This document shows positions 35,932 through 45,039 of a stretch of 64,000 nucleotides of DNA, one piece after another. A model generated the notes under the pieces. It was not told the origin of the DNA and made no database searches. It saw nothing but the letters and a program-made list of their open reading frames with translations. Source of the DNA: Salmonella enterica subsp. enterica serovar Choleraesuis. GTDB lineage: Bacteria; Pseudomonadota; Gammaproteobacteria; Enterobacterales; Enterobacteriaceae. A program made the translations under genes and the position numbers. The number at the start of each line of letters is the position of its first letter. Positions within the stretch are counted from its first letter, which is position 1. Location of the stretch: assembly GCA_022846635.1 (NCBI GenBank), contig AP025685.1:186001-250000 (forward strand), in the 5' to 3' direction.

Positions 35932-37611
35932 ATGAAATATATTAGATCGGTAACACAACAGACGATGTGCCTGATACTGGCGCTCTACATTGGGTTCTTC
36001 CTTAACATCGCCGTTTTTTACCGTCGGTTTGAATCCTTCTCGGTTGATTTTAGCTTTCTGAAGGGCGCGGCCATGGTTGCCGAGCTGGTGGCGAGTACCC
36101 TGGTCACATTTTTCCTTTTACGTCTCCTGTCGCTGCTGGGGCGTAATGTCTGGCGGGTGCTGGCCAGTTTCATCGTGGTGTGCTCGGTTGCCGCCAGCTA
36201 CTACATGACCTTCCTCAACGTGGTTATCGGTTATGGCATTATTGCCTCAGTAATGACCACGGATATCGACCTGTCTAAAGAAGCCGTCGGCTGGCAGCTT
36301 ATTAGCTGGATAGTGCTGGTTAGCCTGCCTGCACTGGCGTTCATCTGGTTTAACCGCTGCCAGTTTACCCTGTTAAATGAGCTGCGCGATCGCCGCCGCA
36401 GCGTTAAAAACCTGGCAATGATGCTGGTTGTTGGCCTGCTGGTTTGGGCGCCGCTGAGCTACCTTGGCAAAGTTCAAAGTGACCAGGAGCGCGTTTCACG
36501 TATGGATTTGCCAAGCTATGGTGGTGTAGTGGCGAGCTCTTATCTGCCTTCTAACTGGCTTTCGGCGCTGGGGCTTTACGCCTGGGCGCAGGTTGATGAA
36601 TCGTCTGATCACCGCTCGCTGCTGAATCCGGCGGCCAAATTCACCTATACCGCCCCTCAGGATAATGACGATACCCTGGTGGTGTTTATCATTGGTGAAA
36701 CCACCCGTTGGGATCATATGGGCATGTTTGGTTATGACCGTGATACCACGCCATTGCTGGCTAAAGAGAAGAATCTGGCCGCATTCCGCGGGACTTCTTG
36801 CGATACGGCAACCAAACTGTCGCTGCGCTGTATGTTTGTGCGCGAAGGTGGGGTAGAAGATAATCCGCAGCGCACGCTGAAAGAGCAGAACATTTTTGCC
36901 GTGCTTAAACAGCTTGGCTTTAGTTCAGACCTGTTCGCTATGCAAAGTGAGCTGTGGTTCTACAGCAACACTATGGCTGACAATATTGCCTATCGCGAGC
37001 AAATTGGCGCTGAGCCTGCTAACCGCGGCAAACCGGTTGACGATATGCTGCTGCTTAATGAACTGAAACGCTCGGTAGACGGGCATCCAGATGAAAAGCA
37101 CCTGGTTATCTTACATACCAAAGGCTCTCACTTCTCTTATGCTCAGCGCTATCCGCGTAGCTTTGCCCGCTGGACGCCTGAGTGTGTGGGGGTTGACGGT
37201 AATTGCAGCAAAGAAGAGTTGATCAACGCTTATGACAATACCGTGCTTTATACCGATACCTTTATACACGGAGTGATTGATCAGGTGCGTAATCGCAAGG
37301 CAATAGTCTTCTACGCTGCCGATCACGGTGAATCTATCGATGACCATAAGCGGTTGCACGGTACGCCTCGTAACATGGCGCCACCGGAGCAGTTCCGGGT
37401 GCCACTTCTGGTCTGGGCCTCCGACAGCTTCCTGGCCTCTCCGGAGCGCGCGCGTGGTTTTGCTCACCTTCAGCAGCAGGCAAAAGCTAAGGTAACCCAT
37501 CGCCATGAAGAGCTCTATGATGCCATGCTCGGCTGCCTGGGTTACACCTCGCCGGATGGTGGTATCAACGAGAAGAACAACTGGTGTCAGGCACCGCAGG
37601 CGGCGAAGTAA
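35932..37611 (+). CDS. eptB: EptB, Kdo phosphoethanolamine transferase
   Basis: Inner-membrane enzyme that transfers phosphoethanolamine to the outer Kdo of the LPS core. It has 559 aa (E. coli 563). Five N-terminal membrane segments (about 10-175) are followed by a periplasmic sulfatase-like domain. Catalytic features are [13 protein letters not shown] (Glu256 metal ligand), the nucleophile Thr within [12 protein letters not shown] (292-295), HTKGSH and YAADHGES. The C-terminus [15 protein letters not shown] is kept. It is followed by tRNA-Pro as in E. coli. Likely under sigma-E control. Confidence 0.96.
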   Translation: MKYIRSVTQQTMCLILALYIGFFLNIAVFYRRFESFSVDFSFLKGAAMVAELVASTLVTFFLLRLLSLLGRNVWRVLASFIVVCSVAASYYMTFLNVVIGYGIIASVMTTDIDLSKEAVGWQLISWIVLVSLPALAFIWFNRCQFTLLNELRDRRRSVKNLAMMLVVGLLVWAPLSYLGKVQSDQERVSRMDLPSYGGVVASSYLPSNWLSALGLYAWAQVDESSDHRSLLNPAAKFTYTAPQDNDDTLVVFIIGETTRWDHMGMFGYDRDTTPLLAKEKNLAAFRGTSCDTATKLSLRCMFVREGGVEDNPQRTLKEQNIFAVLKQLGFSSDLFAMQSELWFYSNTMADNIAYREQIGAEPANRGKPVDDMLLLNELKRSVDGHPDEKHLVILHTKGSHFSYAQRYPRSFARWTPECVGVDGNCSKEELINAYDNTVLYTDTFIHGVIDQVRNRKAIVFYAADHGESIDDHKRLHGTPRNMAPPEQFRVPLLVWASDSFLASPERARGFAHLQQQAKAKVTHRHEELYDAMLGCLGYTSPDGGINEKNNWCQAPQAAK

Positions 37612-37692
37612 TCTGTCGTTTTGCATAGTGTGTGGCTAAGCGGGAGCGGAGCTTGACGCTGGATCTGGCCAGCAGTAAGATTTTTGCGCATC

Positions 37693-37769
<77 letters not shown>

Positions 37770-37780
37770 GATCCTATAAA

Positions 37781-37812
37781 AACCCGCAGTGGCAACACTG
37801 CGGGTTTTTTGT
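37781..37812 (+). terminator. terminator of the tRNA-Pro transcript
   Basis: AACCCGCAGTG-GCAA-CACTGCGGGTT stem followed by T-rich sequence, 12 bp after the tRNA. Confidence 0.93.
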
Positions 37813-38389
37813 TTTTGATTCCAGTTACCTGCACGAACAATGGCGGGAAAACGTTTCGTTGATCACATAAATGGTGGATACGTTAGGTTTTTTACGCATT
37901 AGGTCATCATTTTTTGTTATCAAATTGCGCTGTTTTTTGATCGTAAGCTTATTTTTAACCCAGCATTTTTTACTGCGGTCACGCCTTCCTGAGCGATATA
38001 CCGGTTAACGTTTATCGTTTCAGTCAGAATTTATGCCCAAAACAAAATTAGTTTATATGGCCAATAATCACCCTATTTTGGAGAATTAATCTCTAAAAAC
38101 TCGCCTTTATACTATTTTTATGTGCTGACAAATGCGGCTGGTACTTTTTTTAATCTTTGCCTGCCACCTCTCACTCCTTCCGCAAATCCTTTTCTCCCAT
38201 ATTGACGTTTTAATCAACTGTTGACAGATTGTTACTCACGAGAGGGTATTTAGGGATAAATGGGTGCCTTCTGACCACTGCTTATCACAGGAAGAACCAG
38301 ACACTCACAGGCCGCACCCGAGCGAACCGGGCAAAAAAATAAAACAGGTTCGCCGGTAAACACAACTCACACCAAAATGGAGCACAACA
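37813..38389. other. dppA upstream region
   Basis: Some 580 bp without a supported gene, AT-rich to about 38160. The last 170 bp look like promoter and 5' leader of dppA. The C/A-rich leader at 38358-38378 (AAACACAACTCACACCAAAA) just before the GGAG ribosome site resembles the GcvB small-RNA target in E. coli dppA. Confidence 0.5.
38221..38250 (+). promoter_or_regulatory. candidate dppA promoter
   Basis: TTGACA (38221-38226) and GGTATT (38245-38250) are 18 bp apart, giving a leader of about 130 nt before the dppA ATG. The -10 match is weak. Confidence 0.35.
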
Positions 38390-40000
38390 ATGCCTATTTC
38401 CTTGAACAAGCCGGGGTTGCTGAAGCTTGCTCTCAGCCTGGCTGCGCTCACGGTTGCAACCGGCCTCCAGGCAAAGACTCTGGTCTACTGCTCAGAAGGA
38501 TCGCCTGAAGGTTTTAACCCACAGCTCTTTACCTCTGGAACCACCTTCGATGCCAGCTCACGCCAGATTTATAACCGTCTGGTGGAGTTCACTATCGGTA
38601 CCACCGAGTTGCACCCGGCTCTGGCGGAGAAGTGGGATGTCAGCGAAGACGGTAAAACCTACACCTTCCACCTGCGTAAGGGCGTGAAGTGGCAGACCAC
38701 CAAAGATTTCAAACCGACGCGCGACTTTAACGCCGACGATGTCATTTATACCTTTGAGCGCCAGCTCGACAAGAATCATAAGTACCACAACGTTTCTGGC
38801 GGCAGCTATGAGTATTTCGAAGGCATGGATATGCCGAAACTCATCAGCAAAATTGAGAAAGTTGACGACAACACCGTTCGCTTTGTGCTGACCCGTCCGG
38901 AAGCGCCATTCCTGGCGAACCTGGGTATGGACTTCGCTTCGGTTCTGTCGGCGGAATATGCCGATAAGATGCTGGCCGCCGGTACCCCGGAAAAAGTTGA
39001 CCTGAACCCGGTCGGCACCGGGCCGTTCCAGCTGGTGCAATACCAGAAAGACTCCCGCATTCTCTACAAAGCCAACCCGGAATACTGGGAAGGTAAGCCG
39101 AAAATCGATCGCCTGGTGTTCTCTATTACTCCTGATGCTTCAGTTCGTTATGCCAAGCTGCAAAAAGGTGAGTGCCAGGTTATGCCTTATCCAAACCCGG
39201 CAGATCTGGCGAGCATGAAGAAAGACAGTAAGATCAACCTGATGGAGCAGCCTGGTCTGAACGTGGGTTATCTGTCTTTCAACACCGAGAAGAAGCCGCT
39301 GGATAACCAGAAGGTACGCCAGGCGCTGACCATGTCGGTGAATAAAGAAGCTATCATCAAGGCCGTTTACCAGGGCGCTGGCCAGCCAGCCAAAAACCTG
39401 ATCCCACCGACTATGTGGGGCTACAACGATGATGTGAAGGACTACGCCTACGATCCGGAAAAAGCCAAAGCTCTGCTCAAAGAAGCGGGCATGGCCGATG
39501 GATTCACCATCGACCTGTGGGCAATGCCGGTGCAGCGCCCGTATAACCCGAACGCCCGCCGCATGGCGGAGATGATTCAGGCTGACTGGGCCAAAATTGG
39601 CGTTAAAGCCAACATCGTGAGCTACGAGTGGGGCGAATACCTCAAGCGTGCTAAGTCTGGCGAACACCAGACCGTGATGATGGGCTGGACCGGGGATAAC
39701 GGGGATCCGGATAACTTCTTCGCCACCCTGTTTAGCTGCGCTGCGGCTAAAGATGGTTCTAACTACTCACGCTGGTGCTACAAGCCGTTTGAGGATCTGA
39801 TCCAGCCTGCACGGGCAACGGAAGATCATAACAAGCGTATTGAGCTGTATAAGCAGGCTCAGGTCGTGATGCATGACCAGGCTCCAGCCCTGATCATCGC
39901 TCACTCCACGGTATTTGAGCCGGTGAGCAAGAAAGTCTCTGGCTACAAAGTCGATCCGCTGGGTGGTCACTACTTCGTTAACGTGGATATTGCTGAATAA
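38390..40000 (+). CDS. dppA: DppA, periplasmic dipeptide-binding protein
   Basis: Substrate-binding protein of the dipeptide ABC importer, which also serves haem uptake and peptide chemotaxis in E. coli. It has 536 aa (E. coli 535), with the signal peptide 1-28 (…VATGLQA). Family 5 binding-protein features include YCSEGSPEGFNPQLF at the mature N-terminus, the SBP_bac_5 motif VGTGPFQLVQYQKDSRI and GWTGDNGDPDNFFATLF. GGAG precedes the ATG. Two stem-loops after the stop probably stabilise its mRNA relative to dppBCDF. A GcvB-like C/A-rich leader is present. Confidence 0.97.
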   Translation: MPISLNKPGLLKLALSLAALTVATGLQAKTLVYCSEGSPEGFNPQLFTSGTTFDASSRQIYNRLVEFTIGTTELHPALAEKWDVSEDGKTYTFHLRKGVKWQTTKDFKPTRDFNADDVIYTFERQLDKNHKYHNVSGGSYEYFEGMDMPKLISKIEKVDDNTVRFVLTRPEAPFLANLGMDFASVLSAEYADKMLAAGTPEKVDLNPVGTGPFQLVQYQKDSRILYKANPEYWEGKPKIDRLVFSITPDASVRYAKLQKGECQVMPYPNPADLASMKKDSKINLMEQPGLNVGYLSFNTEKKPLDNQKVRQALTMSVNKEAIIKAVYQGAGQPAKNLIPPTMWGYNDDVKDYAYDPEKAKALLKEAGMADGFTIDLWAMPVQRPYNPNARRMAEMIQADWAKIGVKANIVSYEWGEYLKRAKSGEHQTVMMGWTGDNGDPDNFFATLFSCAAAKDGSNYSRWCYKPFEDLIQPARATEDHNKRIELYKQAQVVMHDQAPALIIAHSTVFEPVSKKVSGYKVDPLGGHYFVNVDIAE

Positions 40001-40007
40001 CGAATGC

Positions 40008-40060
40008 GGCGAGAGGGTTTCTCTCGCCCGCTCCGGCGGCTGAAGTCTGGCCCCGGAGCG
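40008..40060 (+). repeat. two stem-loops between dppA and dppB
   Basis: GGCGAGAG-GGTTT-CTCTCGCC (40008-40028) is followed at once by CGCTCCGG and CCGGAGCG (40029-40060) around a 16-nt loop. Position just after the binding-protein gene fits a barrier that raises dppA mRNA over the permease genes. Confidence 0.75.
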
Positions 40061-40199
40061 GTTCCGCTACTTTTCTGATGAAATTCCCAACAATGATTAA
40101 GGCGCAGATTAGCGTCGTGCCTGGTTGCACCTGGTTGCCAGATGTTTGCAATGCCACCTGCCGGTTTTTATCCGCAGGACACTAAAGAGAATCCGGATT

Positions 40200-41219
40200 A
40201 TGCTGCAGTTCATACTCCGACGTTTGGGACTCGTCATCCCAACGTTTATTGGTATCACCTTATTAACCTTCGCATTTGTCCACATGATCCCCGGCGATCC
40301 GGTGATGATTATGGCGGGCGAGCGCGGAATCTCCCCTGAACGTCACGCCCAGCTTATGGCCGCTCTCGGCCTCGATAAACCGCTGTGGCAGCAGTATCTC
40401 AACTATATCTACGGCGTATTGCACGGCGATTTAGGCATTTCGCTTAAGAGCCGAATCCCGGTATGGGAAGAGTTTGTCCCGCGCTTTAAGGCCACCCTGG
40501 AGCTGGGCGTCGGCGGCATGCTGTTTGCCGTGATTGTTGGCATCCCGGTTGGTGTACTGGCAGCGGTAAAACGCGGCTCGGTGTTCGACCACACGGCAGT
40601 CGGCATCTCCCTGACCGGCTATTCAATGCCTATTTTCTGGTGGGGCATGATGCTCATCATGCTGGTTTCGGTGCAGCTCAACCTGACGCCGGTATCAGGG
40701 CGCATCAGCGATACTGTCTTCCTCGACGATACCCTGCCGCTGACCGGCTTTATGCTGATTGATACCTTCTTCTGGGGTGAGCCGGGCGATTTCAAAGATG
40801 CAGTGATGCACATCCTGCTGCCAGCTATCGTGCTCGGCACTATCCCGCTGGCGGTTATTGTGCGTATGACCCGTTCTTCGATGCTGGAAGTGCTGGGCGA
40901 AGATTACATTCGTACCGCTCGCGCCAAGGGCCTAAGCCGGATGCGCGTGATCCTTATCCACGCTCTGCGCAATGCCATGCTGCCGGTGGTTACCGTTATT
41001 GGCCTTCAGGTCGGCACGCTGCTGGCGGGCGCCATTCTGACTGAGACTATCTTCTCGTGGCCGGGGTTGGGCCGCTGGCTGATCGAGGGGCTACAGCGCC
41101 GTGATTACCCGGTAGTTCAGGGCGGTGTGCTGCTGGTGGCAACTCTGATTATCCTGGTCAACCTGCTGGTTGATTTGCTGTACGGCGTGGTTAACCCGCG
41201 TATCCGTCATAAAAAATAG
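40200..41219 (+). CDS. dppB: DppB, dipeptide ABC permease subunit
   Basis: Inner-membrane subunit, 339 aa and nearly identical to E. coli from MLQFILRRLGLVIPTFIGITLLTFAFVHMIPGDP to VNPRIRHKK. It has six membrane segments and the EAA loop ARAKGLSRMRVILIHALRNAMLPV that docks on the ATPases. I set the start at ATG 40200; 25 codons of open frame upstream are not conserved. The ribosome site is weak (AGAG), suggesting lower expression than dppA. Confidence 0.96.
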   Translation: MLQFILRRLGLVIPTFIGITLLTFAFVHMIPGDPVMIMAGERGISPERHAQLMAALGLDKPLWQQYLNYIYGVLHGDLGISLKSRIPVWEEFVPRFKATLELGVGGMLFAVIVGIPVGVLAAVKRGSVFDHTAVGISLTGYSMPIFWWGMMLIMLVSVQLNLTPVSGRISDTVFLDDTLPLTGFMLIDTFFWGEPGDFKDAVMHILLPAIVLGTIPLAVIVRMTRSSMLEVLGEDYIRTARAKGLSRMRVILIHALRNAMLPVVTVIGLQVGTLLAGAILTETIFSWPGLGRWLIEGLQRRDYPVVQGGVLLVATLIILVNLLVDLLYGVVNPRIRHKK

Positions 41220-41227
41220 GGGGCGAT

Positions 41228-42139
41228 ATGTCTTCACAAGTTTCACCTGAGACCGTAAGCGTCACGGTCGCGCCCACGCCAATGACGCCGGGGCGCGAGT
41301 TCTGGCATTACTTTAAGCGCAACAAAGGTGCCGTTGTCGGTCTGGTGTATGTGGTGGTCATGATTTTGATTGCCGTGTTCGCTAACTTTCTGGCGCCTCA
41401 CTCCCCGGCGGAACAGTTCCGTGATTCGCTGCTTCATCCGCCAGTCTGGCAGGATGGCGGGAGCTGGCAATTTATTCTTGGCACCGATGATGTAGGCCGC
41501 GATGTGCTATCGCGCTTGATGTATGGCGCACGTCTGTCGCTGTTAGTGGGCTGCCTGGTGGTCGTGCTGTCGCTGATATTTGGCGTCATTCTCGGCCTGT
41601 TGGCCGGCTATTTTGGCGGCGCGCTGGATGCCACCATCATGCGTTTAGTCGACATAATGCTGGCGCTGCCGAGCCTGTTGCTGGCTCTGGTATTAGTGGC
41701 TATTTTTGGGCCGTCGATAATTAATGCCTCAATAGCGCTAACCTTTGTGGCGCTGCCCCACTATGTACGTCTGACCCGTGCGGCGGTGCTGGTGGAGGTG
41801 AACCGAGATTACGTCACGGCTTCAAGCGTGGCGGGAGCTGGTGCAATGCGCCAGATGTTTGTCAACATCCTGCCTAACTGCCTGGCCCCCCTGATTGTTC
41901 AGGCCTCACTGGGCTTTTCCAACGCCATCCTCGATATGGCGGCACTGGGTTTCCTGGGAATGGGCGCTCAGCCGCCGACTCCGGAATGGGGAACCATGCT
42001 GTCTGACGTGTTGCAGTTTGCCCAGAGTGCCTGGTGGGTGGTGACCTTCCCTGGCCTGGCAATTCTATTCACGGTACTGGCATTTAATTTGATGGGCGAC
42101 GGGCTGCGCGATGCACTCGATCCCAAGCTGAAGCAGTAA
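41228..42139 (+). CDS. dppC: DppC, dipeptide ABC permease subunit
   Basis: Second permease subunit, 303 aa (E. coli 300). It has the cytoplasmic N-terminus [20 protein letters not shown], six membrane segments, [23 protein letters not shown] and the EAA-type loop [27 protein letters not shown]. It starts 8 bp after dppB with GGGG/GGCG before the ATG, and dppD follows 10 bp downstream. Confidence 0.96.
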   Translation: MSSQVSPETVSVTVAPTPMTPGREFWHYFKRNKGAVVGLVYVVVMILIAVFANFLAPHSPAEQFRDSLLHPPVWQDGGSWQFILGTDDVGRDVLSRLMYGARLSLLVGCLVVVLSLIFGVILGLLAGYFGGALDATIMRLVDIMLALPSLLLALVLVAIFGPSIINASIALTFVALPHYVRLTRAAVLVEVNRDYVTASSVAGAGAMRQMFVNILPNCLAPLIVQASLGFSNAILDMAALGFLGMGAQPPTPEWGTMLSDVLQFAQSAWWVVTFPGLAILFTVLAFNLMGDGLRDALDPKLKQ

Positions 42140-42149
42140 GAGGTTCCCG

Positions 42150-43133
42150 ATGGCGTTATTGAATGTAGATAAATTATCGGTTCACTTCGGGGATGAAGGC
42201 AGCGCGTTTCGCGCAGTTGACCGGGTGAGCTATAGCGTAGAGCAGGGCCAGGTTGTTGGGATCGTGGGTGAGTCCGGTTCCGGTAAATCGGTCAGTTCGC
42301 TGGCGATTATGGGCCTGATTGATTTCCCTGGCCGGGTAATGGCCGAACGGCTCACGTTTAGCGACCAGGATCTGCAAAAGATCTCTGAAAAAGAGCGGCG
42401 CAATCTGGTGGGTGCGGAAGTGGCTATGATCTTCCAGGATCCAATGACCAGCCTTAATCCGTGCTTTACCGTGGGTTATCAGATTATGGAGGCGATTAAG
42501 GTTCACCAGGGGGGCAACCGCCGCACCCGGCGAGCGCGGGCTATCGACCTGCTGACTCAGGTGGGGATCCCCGATCCCGCTTCCCGGCTGGATGTGTACC
42601 CCCATCAGCTTTCCGGCGGTATGAGCCAGCGCGTAATGATTGCTATGGCGATTGCCTGCCGTCCTAAGTTGCTGATTGCCGATGAACCGACCACGGCGCT
42701 GGATGTGACAATCCAGGCGCAGATTATTGAACTGCTGCTCTCCCTGCAACGTCAGGAGAACATGGCGCTGATTCTTATCACTCATGACCTGGCGCTGGTG
42801 GCCGAAGCGGCCCATAAAATCATCGTGATGTATGCCGGGCAGGTGGTTGAGAGTGCGGCGGCAGATGAGCTGTTTCGCGCCCCTCGCCATCCTTACACTC
42901 AGGCTCTGCTCCGCGCGCTACCGGAATTTGCTCAGGACAAGGAGCGGCTCATGTCGCTGCCGGGCATGGTTCCGGGTAAGTACGATCGGCCAACGGGCTG
43001 CCTGCTCAATCCGCGCTGCCCCTATGCCGAGGAACGCTGTCGCCGTGAGGAGCCGCCGTTGGCGCAGCTCAGCAATGGCCGCCGGTCAAAATGTCACTTT
43101 CCACTCGATGATGCCGGGAGGCCTACCAAATGA
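42150..43133 (+). CDS. dppD: DppD, dipeptide ABC ATPase
   Basis: One of two nucleotide-binding subunits, 327 aa. Walker A is GESGSGKS, the signature is LSGGMSQRV and Walker B is [12 protein letters not shown], followed by the switch His in [11 protein letters not shown]. The C-terminal OppD/F domain holds the cysteines of [23 protein letters not shown], which bind an Fe-S cluster in homologues. It overlaps dppF by 4 bp. Confidence 0.96.
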   Translation: MALLNVDKLSVHFGDEGSAFRAVDRVSYSVEQGQVVGIVGESGSGKSVSSLAIMGLIDFPGRVMAERLTFSDQDLQKISEKERRNLVGAEVAMIFQDPMTSLNPCFTVGYQIMEAIKVHQGGNRRTRRARAIDLLTQVGIPDPASRLDVYPHQLSGGMSQRVMIAMAIACRPKLLIADEPTTALDVTIQAQIIELLLSLQRQENMALILITHDLALVAEAAHKIIVMYAGQVVESAAADELFRAPRHPYTQALLRALPEFAQDKERLMSLPGMVPGKYDRPTGCLLNPRCPYAEERCRREEPPLAQLSNGRRSKCHFPLDDAGRPTK

Positions 43134-44158
43134 CTCAACTACAGGCCGAAATTCAACAGCCGCTGTTACAGGCTATAGACCTCAAAAAGCACTATCCGGT
43201 GAAGAAGGGTATTTTTGGTGGTGAGCGTCTGGTGAAAGCGCTGGATGGCGTCTCGTTCTCGCTTGAACGAGGCAAAACTCTGGCTGTGGTGGGGGAGTCC
43301 GGCTGTGGGAAATCCACTCTCGGGCGGCTGCTGACCATGATTGAAACGCCGTCTGATGGGCAGTTGTACTATCAGGGGCAAGACTTACTGCGCCACGATC
43401 CACAGGCTCAGAAGCTGCGCCGCCAGAAGATTCAGATAGTGTTCCAGAACCCATATGGTTCTCTGAATCCGCGCAAAAAAGTGGGACAAATACTGGAAGA
43501 GCCTTTGCTTATCAACACGGCGCTTAGCAAAGCCGAACGGCGTGAAAAAGCGCTGGCGATGATGGCGTTGGTAGGGCTAAAAACCGAACATTATGATCGT
43601 TATCCGCATATGTTCTCCGGCGGTCAGCGCCAGCGTATTGCCATTGCGCGCGGTTTAATGCTGGACCCGGATGTGGTTATTGCCGATGAGCCGGTATCGG
43701 CGCTGGATGTGTCGGTGCGCGCTCAGGTATTGAACCTGATGATGGATTTACAGCAGAACTTGGGGCTGTCGTATGTCTTTATCTCGCACGATCTGTCGGT
43801 GGTGGAGCATATAGCCGATGAGGTGATGGTGATGTACCTGGGTCGCTGCGTGGAGAAGGGTACCAAAGATCAGGTATTCAATAATCCGCGCCATCCATAC
43901 ACCCAGGCACTACTCTCGGCGACGCCGCGTCTGAATCCGGAGCAGCGCCGCGAGCGAATCAAGCTCACTGGCGAACTGCCCAGCCCGCTTAACCCGCCTC
44001 CGGGCTGTGCGTTCAGCGCCCGCTGCCGCCGACGCTTTGGGCCTTGTACGGAGGTTCAGCCGCAGCTTAAGGATTATCGCGGTCAGTTGGTGGCGTGTTT
44101 TGCGGTGGATGAGGATGAGGGGAGTGGGGCTGTACCGACGGCCCCTTTACCATCTTAG
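43130..44158 (+). CDS. dppF: DppF, dipeptide ABC ATPase
   Basis: Second nucleotide-binding subunit, 342 aa. Walker A is GESGCGKS, the signature FSGGQRQRI and Walker [13 protein letters not shown], with the cysteine-bearing C-terminal motif [22 protein letters not shown]. coli DppF has 334 aa. The extra C-terminal residues ([12 protein letters not shown]) are encoded by a GC-rich hairpin (44126-44145) that recurs in the non-coding segment downstream, so the gene end appears to have been altered by repeat DNA. Confidence 0.95.
   Translation: MTQLQAEIQQPLLQAIDLKKHYPVKKGIFGGERLVKALDGVSFSLERGKTLAVVGESGCGKSTLGRLLTMIETPSDGQLYYQGQDLLRHDPQAQKLRRQKIQIVFQNPYGSLNPRKKVGQILEEPLLINTALSKAERREKALAMMALVGLKTEHYDRYPHMFSGGQRQRIAIARGLMLDPDVVIADEPVSALDVSVRAQVLNLMMDLQQNLGLSYVFISHDLSVVEHIADEVMVMYLGRCVEKGTKDQVFNNPRHPYTQALLSATPRLNPEQRRERIKLTGELPSPLNPPPGCAFSARCRRRFGPCTEVQPQLKDYRGQLVACFAVDEDEGSGAVPTAPLPS
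44126..44145. repeat. hairpin repeat inside the dppF 3' end
   Basis: GGGGCTGT-ACCG-ACGGCCCC forms an 8-bp stem with one G:T pair and is followed by TTTACC. The same sequence with two changes begins the insertion at 44270, 144 bp away. Confidence 0.8.
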
Positions 44159-44211
44159 CTATTGAGTTTAGTTGTCGGTCATTAGGGGCGATTTATGCTG
44201 AGTGAGCGCAT

Positions 44212-44269
44212 GTTCCGTTCACATGCGTTTTGTGGAATATAACCTGCACATCACACGTGAACGGGTAAA
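44212..44269. repeat. repeat unit copy 1, left part
   Basis: 58 bp starting GTTCCGTTCAC and ending GTAAA. It aligns without gaps to 44852-44909 at about 43 of 58 positions, with shared blocks GTTCCGTTCAC and ATATAACCTGC. Confidence 0.85.
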
Positions 44270-44294
44270 GGGGCTGTGCCGACAGCCCCTTTAC
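44265..44294. repeat. strong hairpin at the left edge of the insertion
   Basis: GTAAAGGGGCTGT-GCCG-ACAGCCCCTTTAC, a perfect 13-bp stem with a 4-nt loop. Confidence 0.92.
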
Positions 44295-44773
44295 AAACCC
44301 AGCGGCCCCTGTTCGTCCCGGTGCTGCGCATTTCGCTCGCCTCCCGCGCTGTTTCCGGCGGTCGGCGGTACGCGACATCCTGTCTTGTTCCGCCTCAGCC
44401 CGACGTCCTGTCGGTCTGACCGTCTGCGTCAGCGCTTCGGTTCGCCGGGACGGATGGGGGGGAATATTGCTGTAATTATTTTTTCTTACAGCGACAGGGT
44501 AATCGCTGAAACAGCTTAAAACTGAAGCGGCATATTCCCGGCTGAAAATCGCCGACGCGTTTGCGGCTGACCGGGAGCGCTCACAGGGATGTGAGCGCAG
44601 GGCGGGAGCTGCATGGCCGCAGCATACCGCCCGTGCCCGAGCAGGCAGCCGCAAGAAGCAGGAGGGAACTGCGCAGCAGCGATTTTTTTGCCGGTCGCCG
44701 GGGAGTGCAGAGGGCGGCGGCGATGGAGCCGCCCTTTGCGCGCTCTGGGTGCCGTGGGCGACATGGACATTAC
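44270..44773. mobile_element. putative 504-bp structured insertion (unknown type)
   Basis: This stretch splits copy 1 of the flanking repeat exactly: copy 2 runs on from GTAAA into TGTAAGAGCGCAACC, whereas copy 1 has 504 bp between GTAAA (44265-44269) and GTACA (44774-44778), which could be a 5-bp target duplication (4 of 5 identical). It is GC-rich and dense in perfect stems: 44400-44414, 44577-44598 (8 bp), 44600-44632 (nested 6+5 bp) and 44712-44734 (7 bp). I recognise no transposase, terminal inverted repeats or group II intron domain V. A non-autonomous element or structured RNA gene is inferred. Confidence 0.5.
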
Positions 44774-44822
44774 GTACATAAAAGAGCGCAACCAGCATCG
44801 GCATTACATATGGATATCTGCC
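44774..44822. repeat. repeat unit copy 1, right part
   Basis: Starts GTACATAAAAGAGCGCAACC and ends ATCTGCC; matches 44905-44948 (GTAAATGTAAGAGCGCAACC ... ATCTGCC) with a few substitutions and a small gap. Confidence 0.75.
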
Positions 44823-44851
44823 TATTGGAGTCCGTCTGAAATCAGGTGAAG

Positions 44852-44948
44852 GTTCCGTTCACTTTTGTTTCGCAGGATATAACCTGCCCGCCAGCGATGA
44901 ACAGGTAAATGTAAGAGCGCAACCAATACTGGAATATCGAAATCTGCC
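44852..44948. repeat. repeat unit copy 2, uninterrupted
   Basis: About 97 bp joining the left part (GTTCCGTTCAC ... GTAAA) directly to the right part (GAGCGCAACC ... ATCTGCC). It shows what copy 1 looked like before the insertion. Confidence 0.8.
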
Positions 44949-44985
44949 AGCAAAAAAATCGGCAAAACGCATTAACCCGCAACAA

Positions 44986-45010
44986 AAAGGGAAGCCACTG
45001 GCTTCCCTTT
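44986..45010 (-). terminator. terminator of bcsEFG
   Basis: AAAGGGAAGCC-ACT-GGCTTCCCTTT, an 11-bp stem; read on the minus strand it ends in TTTTTG. It lies about 30 bp after the bcsG stop. Confidence 0.93.
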
Positions 45011-45039
45011 AACATCATGTGCTTAACGCTACTTCCCAC

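Larger units (their letters stand above)
44159..45039. other. non-coding repeat and insertion region between dppF and bcsG
   Basis: About 880 bp with no convincing gene. It is built from two copies of a ~97-bp unit, a 504-bp GC-rich insertion within the first copy, and the bcsG terminator at the right edge. E. coli has yhjV and ldr/rdl units in this interval; nothing resembling yhjV is left. Open frames on both strands (up to 203 codons) are Arg/Pro/Ala-rich and lack ribosome sites, as expected of chance frames in GC-rich DNA. Confidence 0.7.

Noticed and set aside
44270..44773. Insertion considered as a group II intron or retron
   Set aside because: No reverse transcriptase, no recognisable domain V hairpin and no msr/msd-like layout. 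Kept as unknown.
44193..44804. A 203-codon minus-strand frame across the dppF-bcsG insertion, rich in Arg, Ala and Pro
   Set aside because: No ribosome site or recognisable domain, skewed composition, and it runs through the repeat border into flanking DNA. Frames of similar size exist on the other strand, so it is most likely chance in GC-rich sequence.
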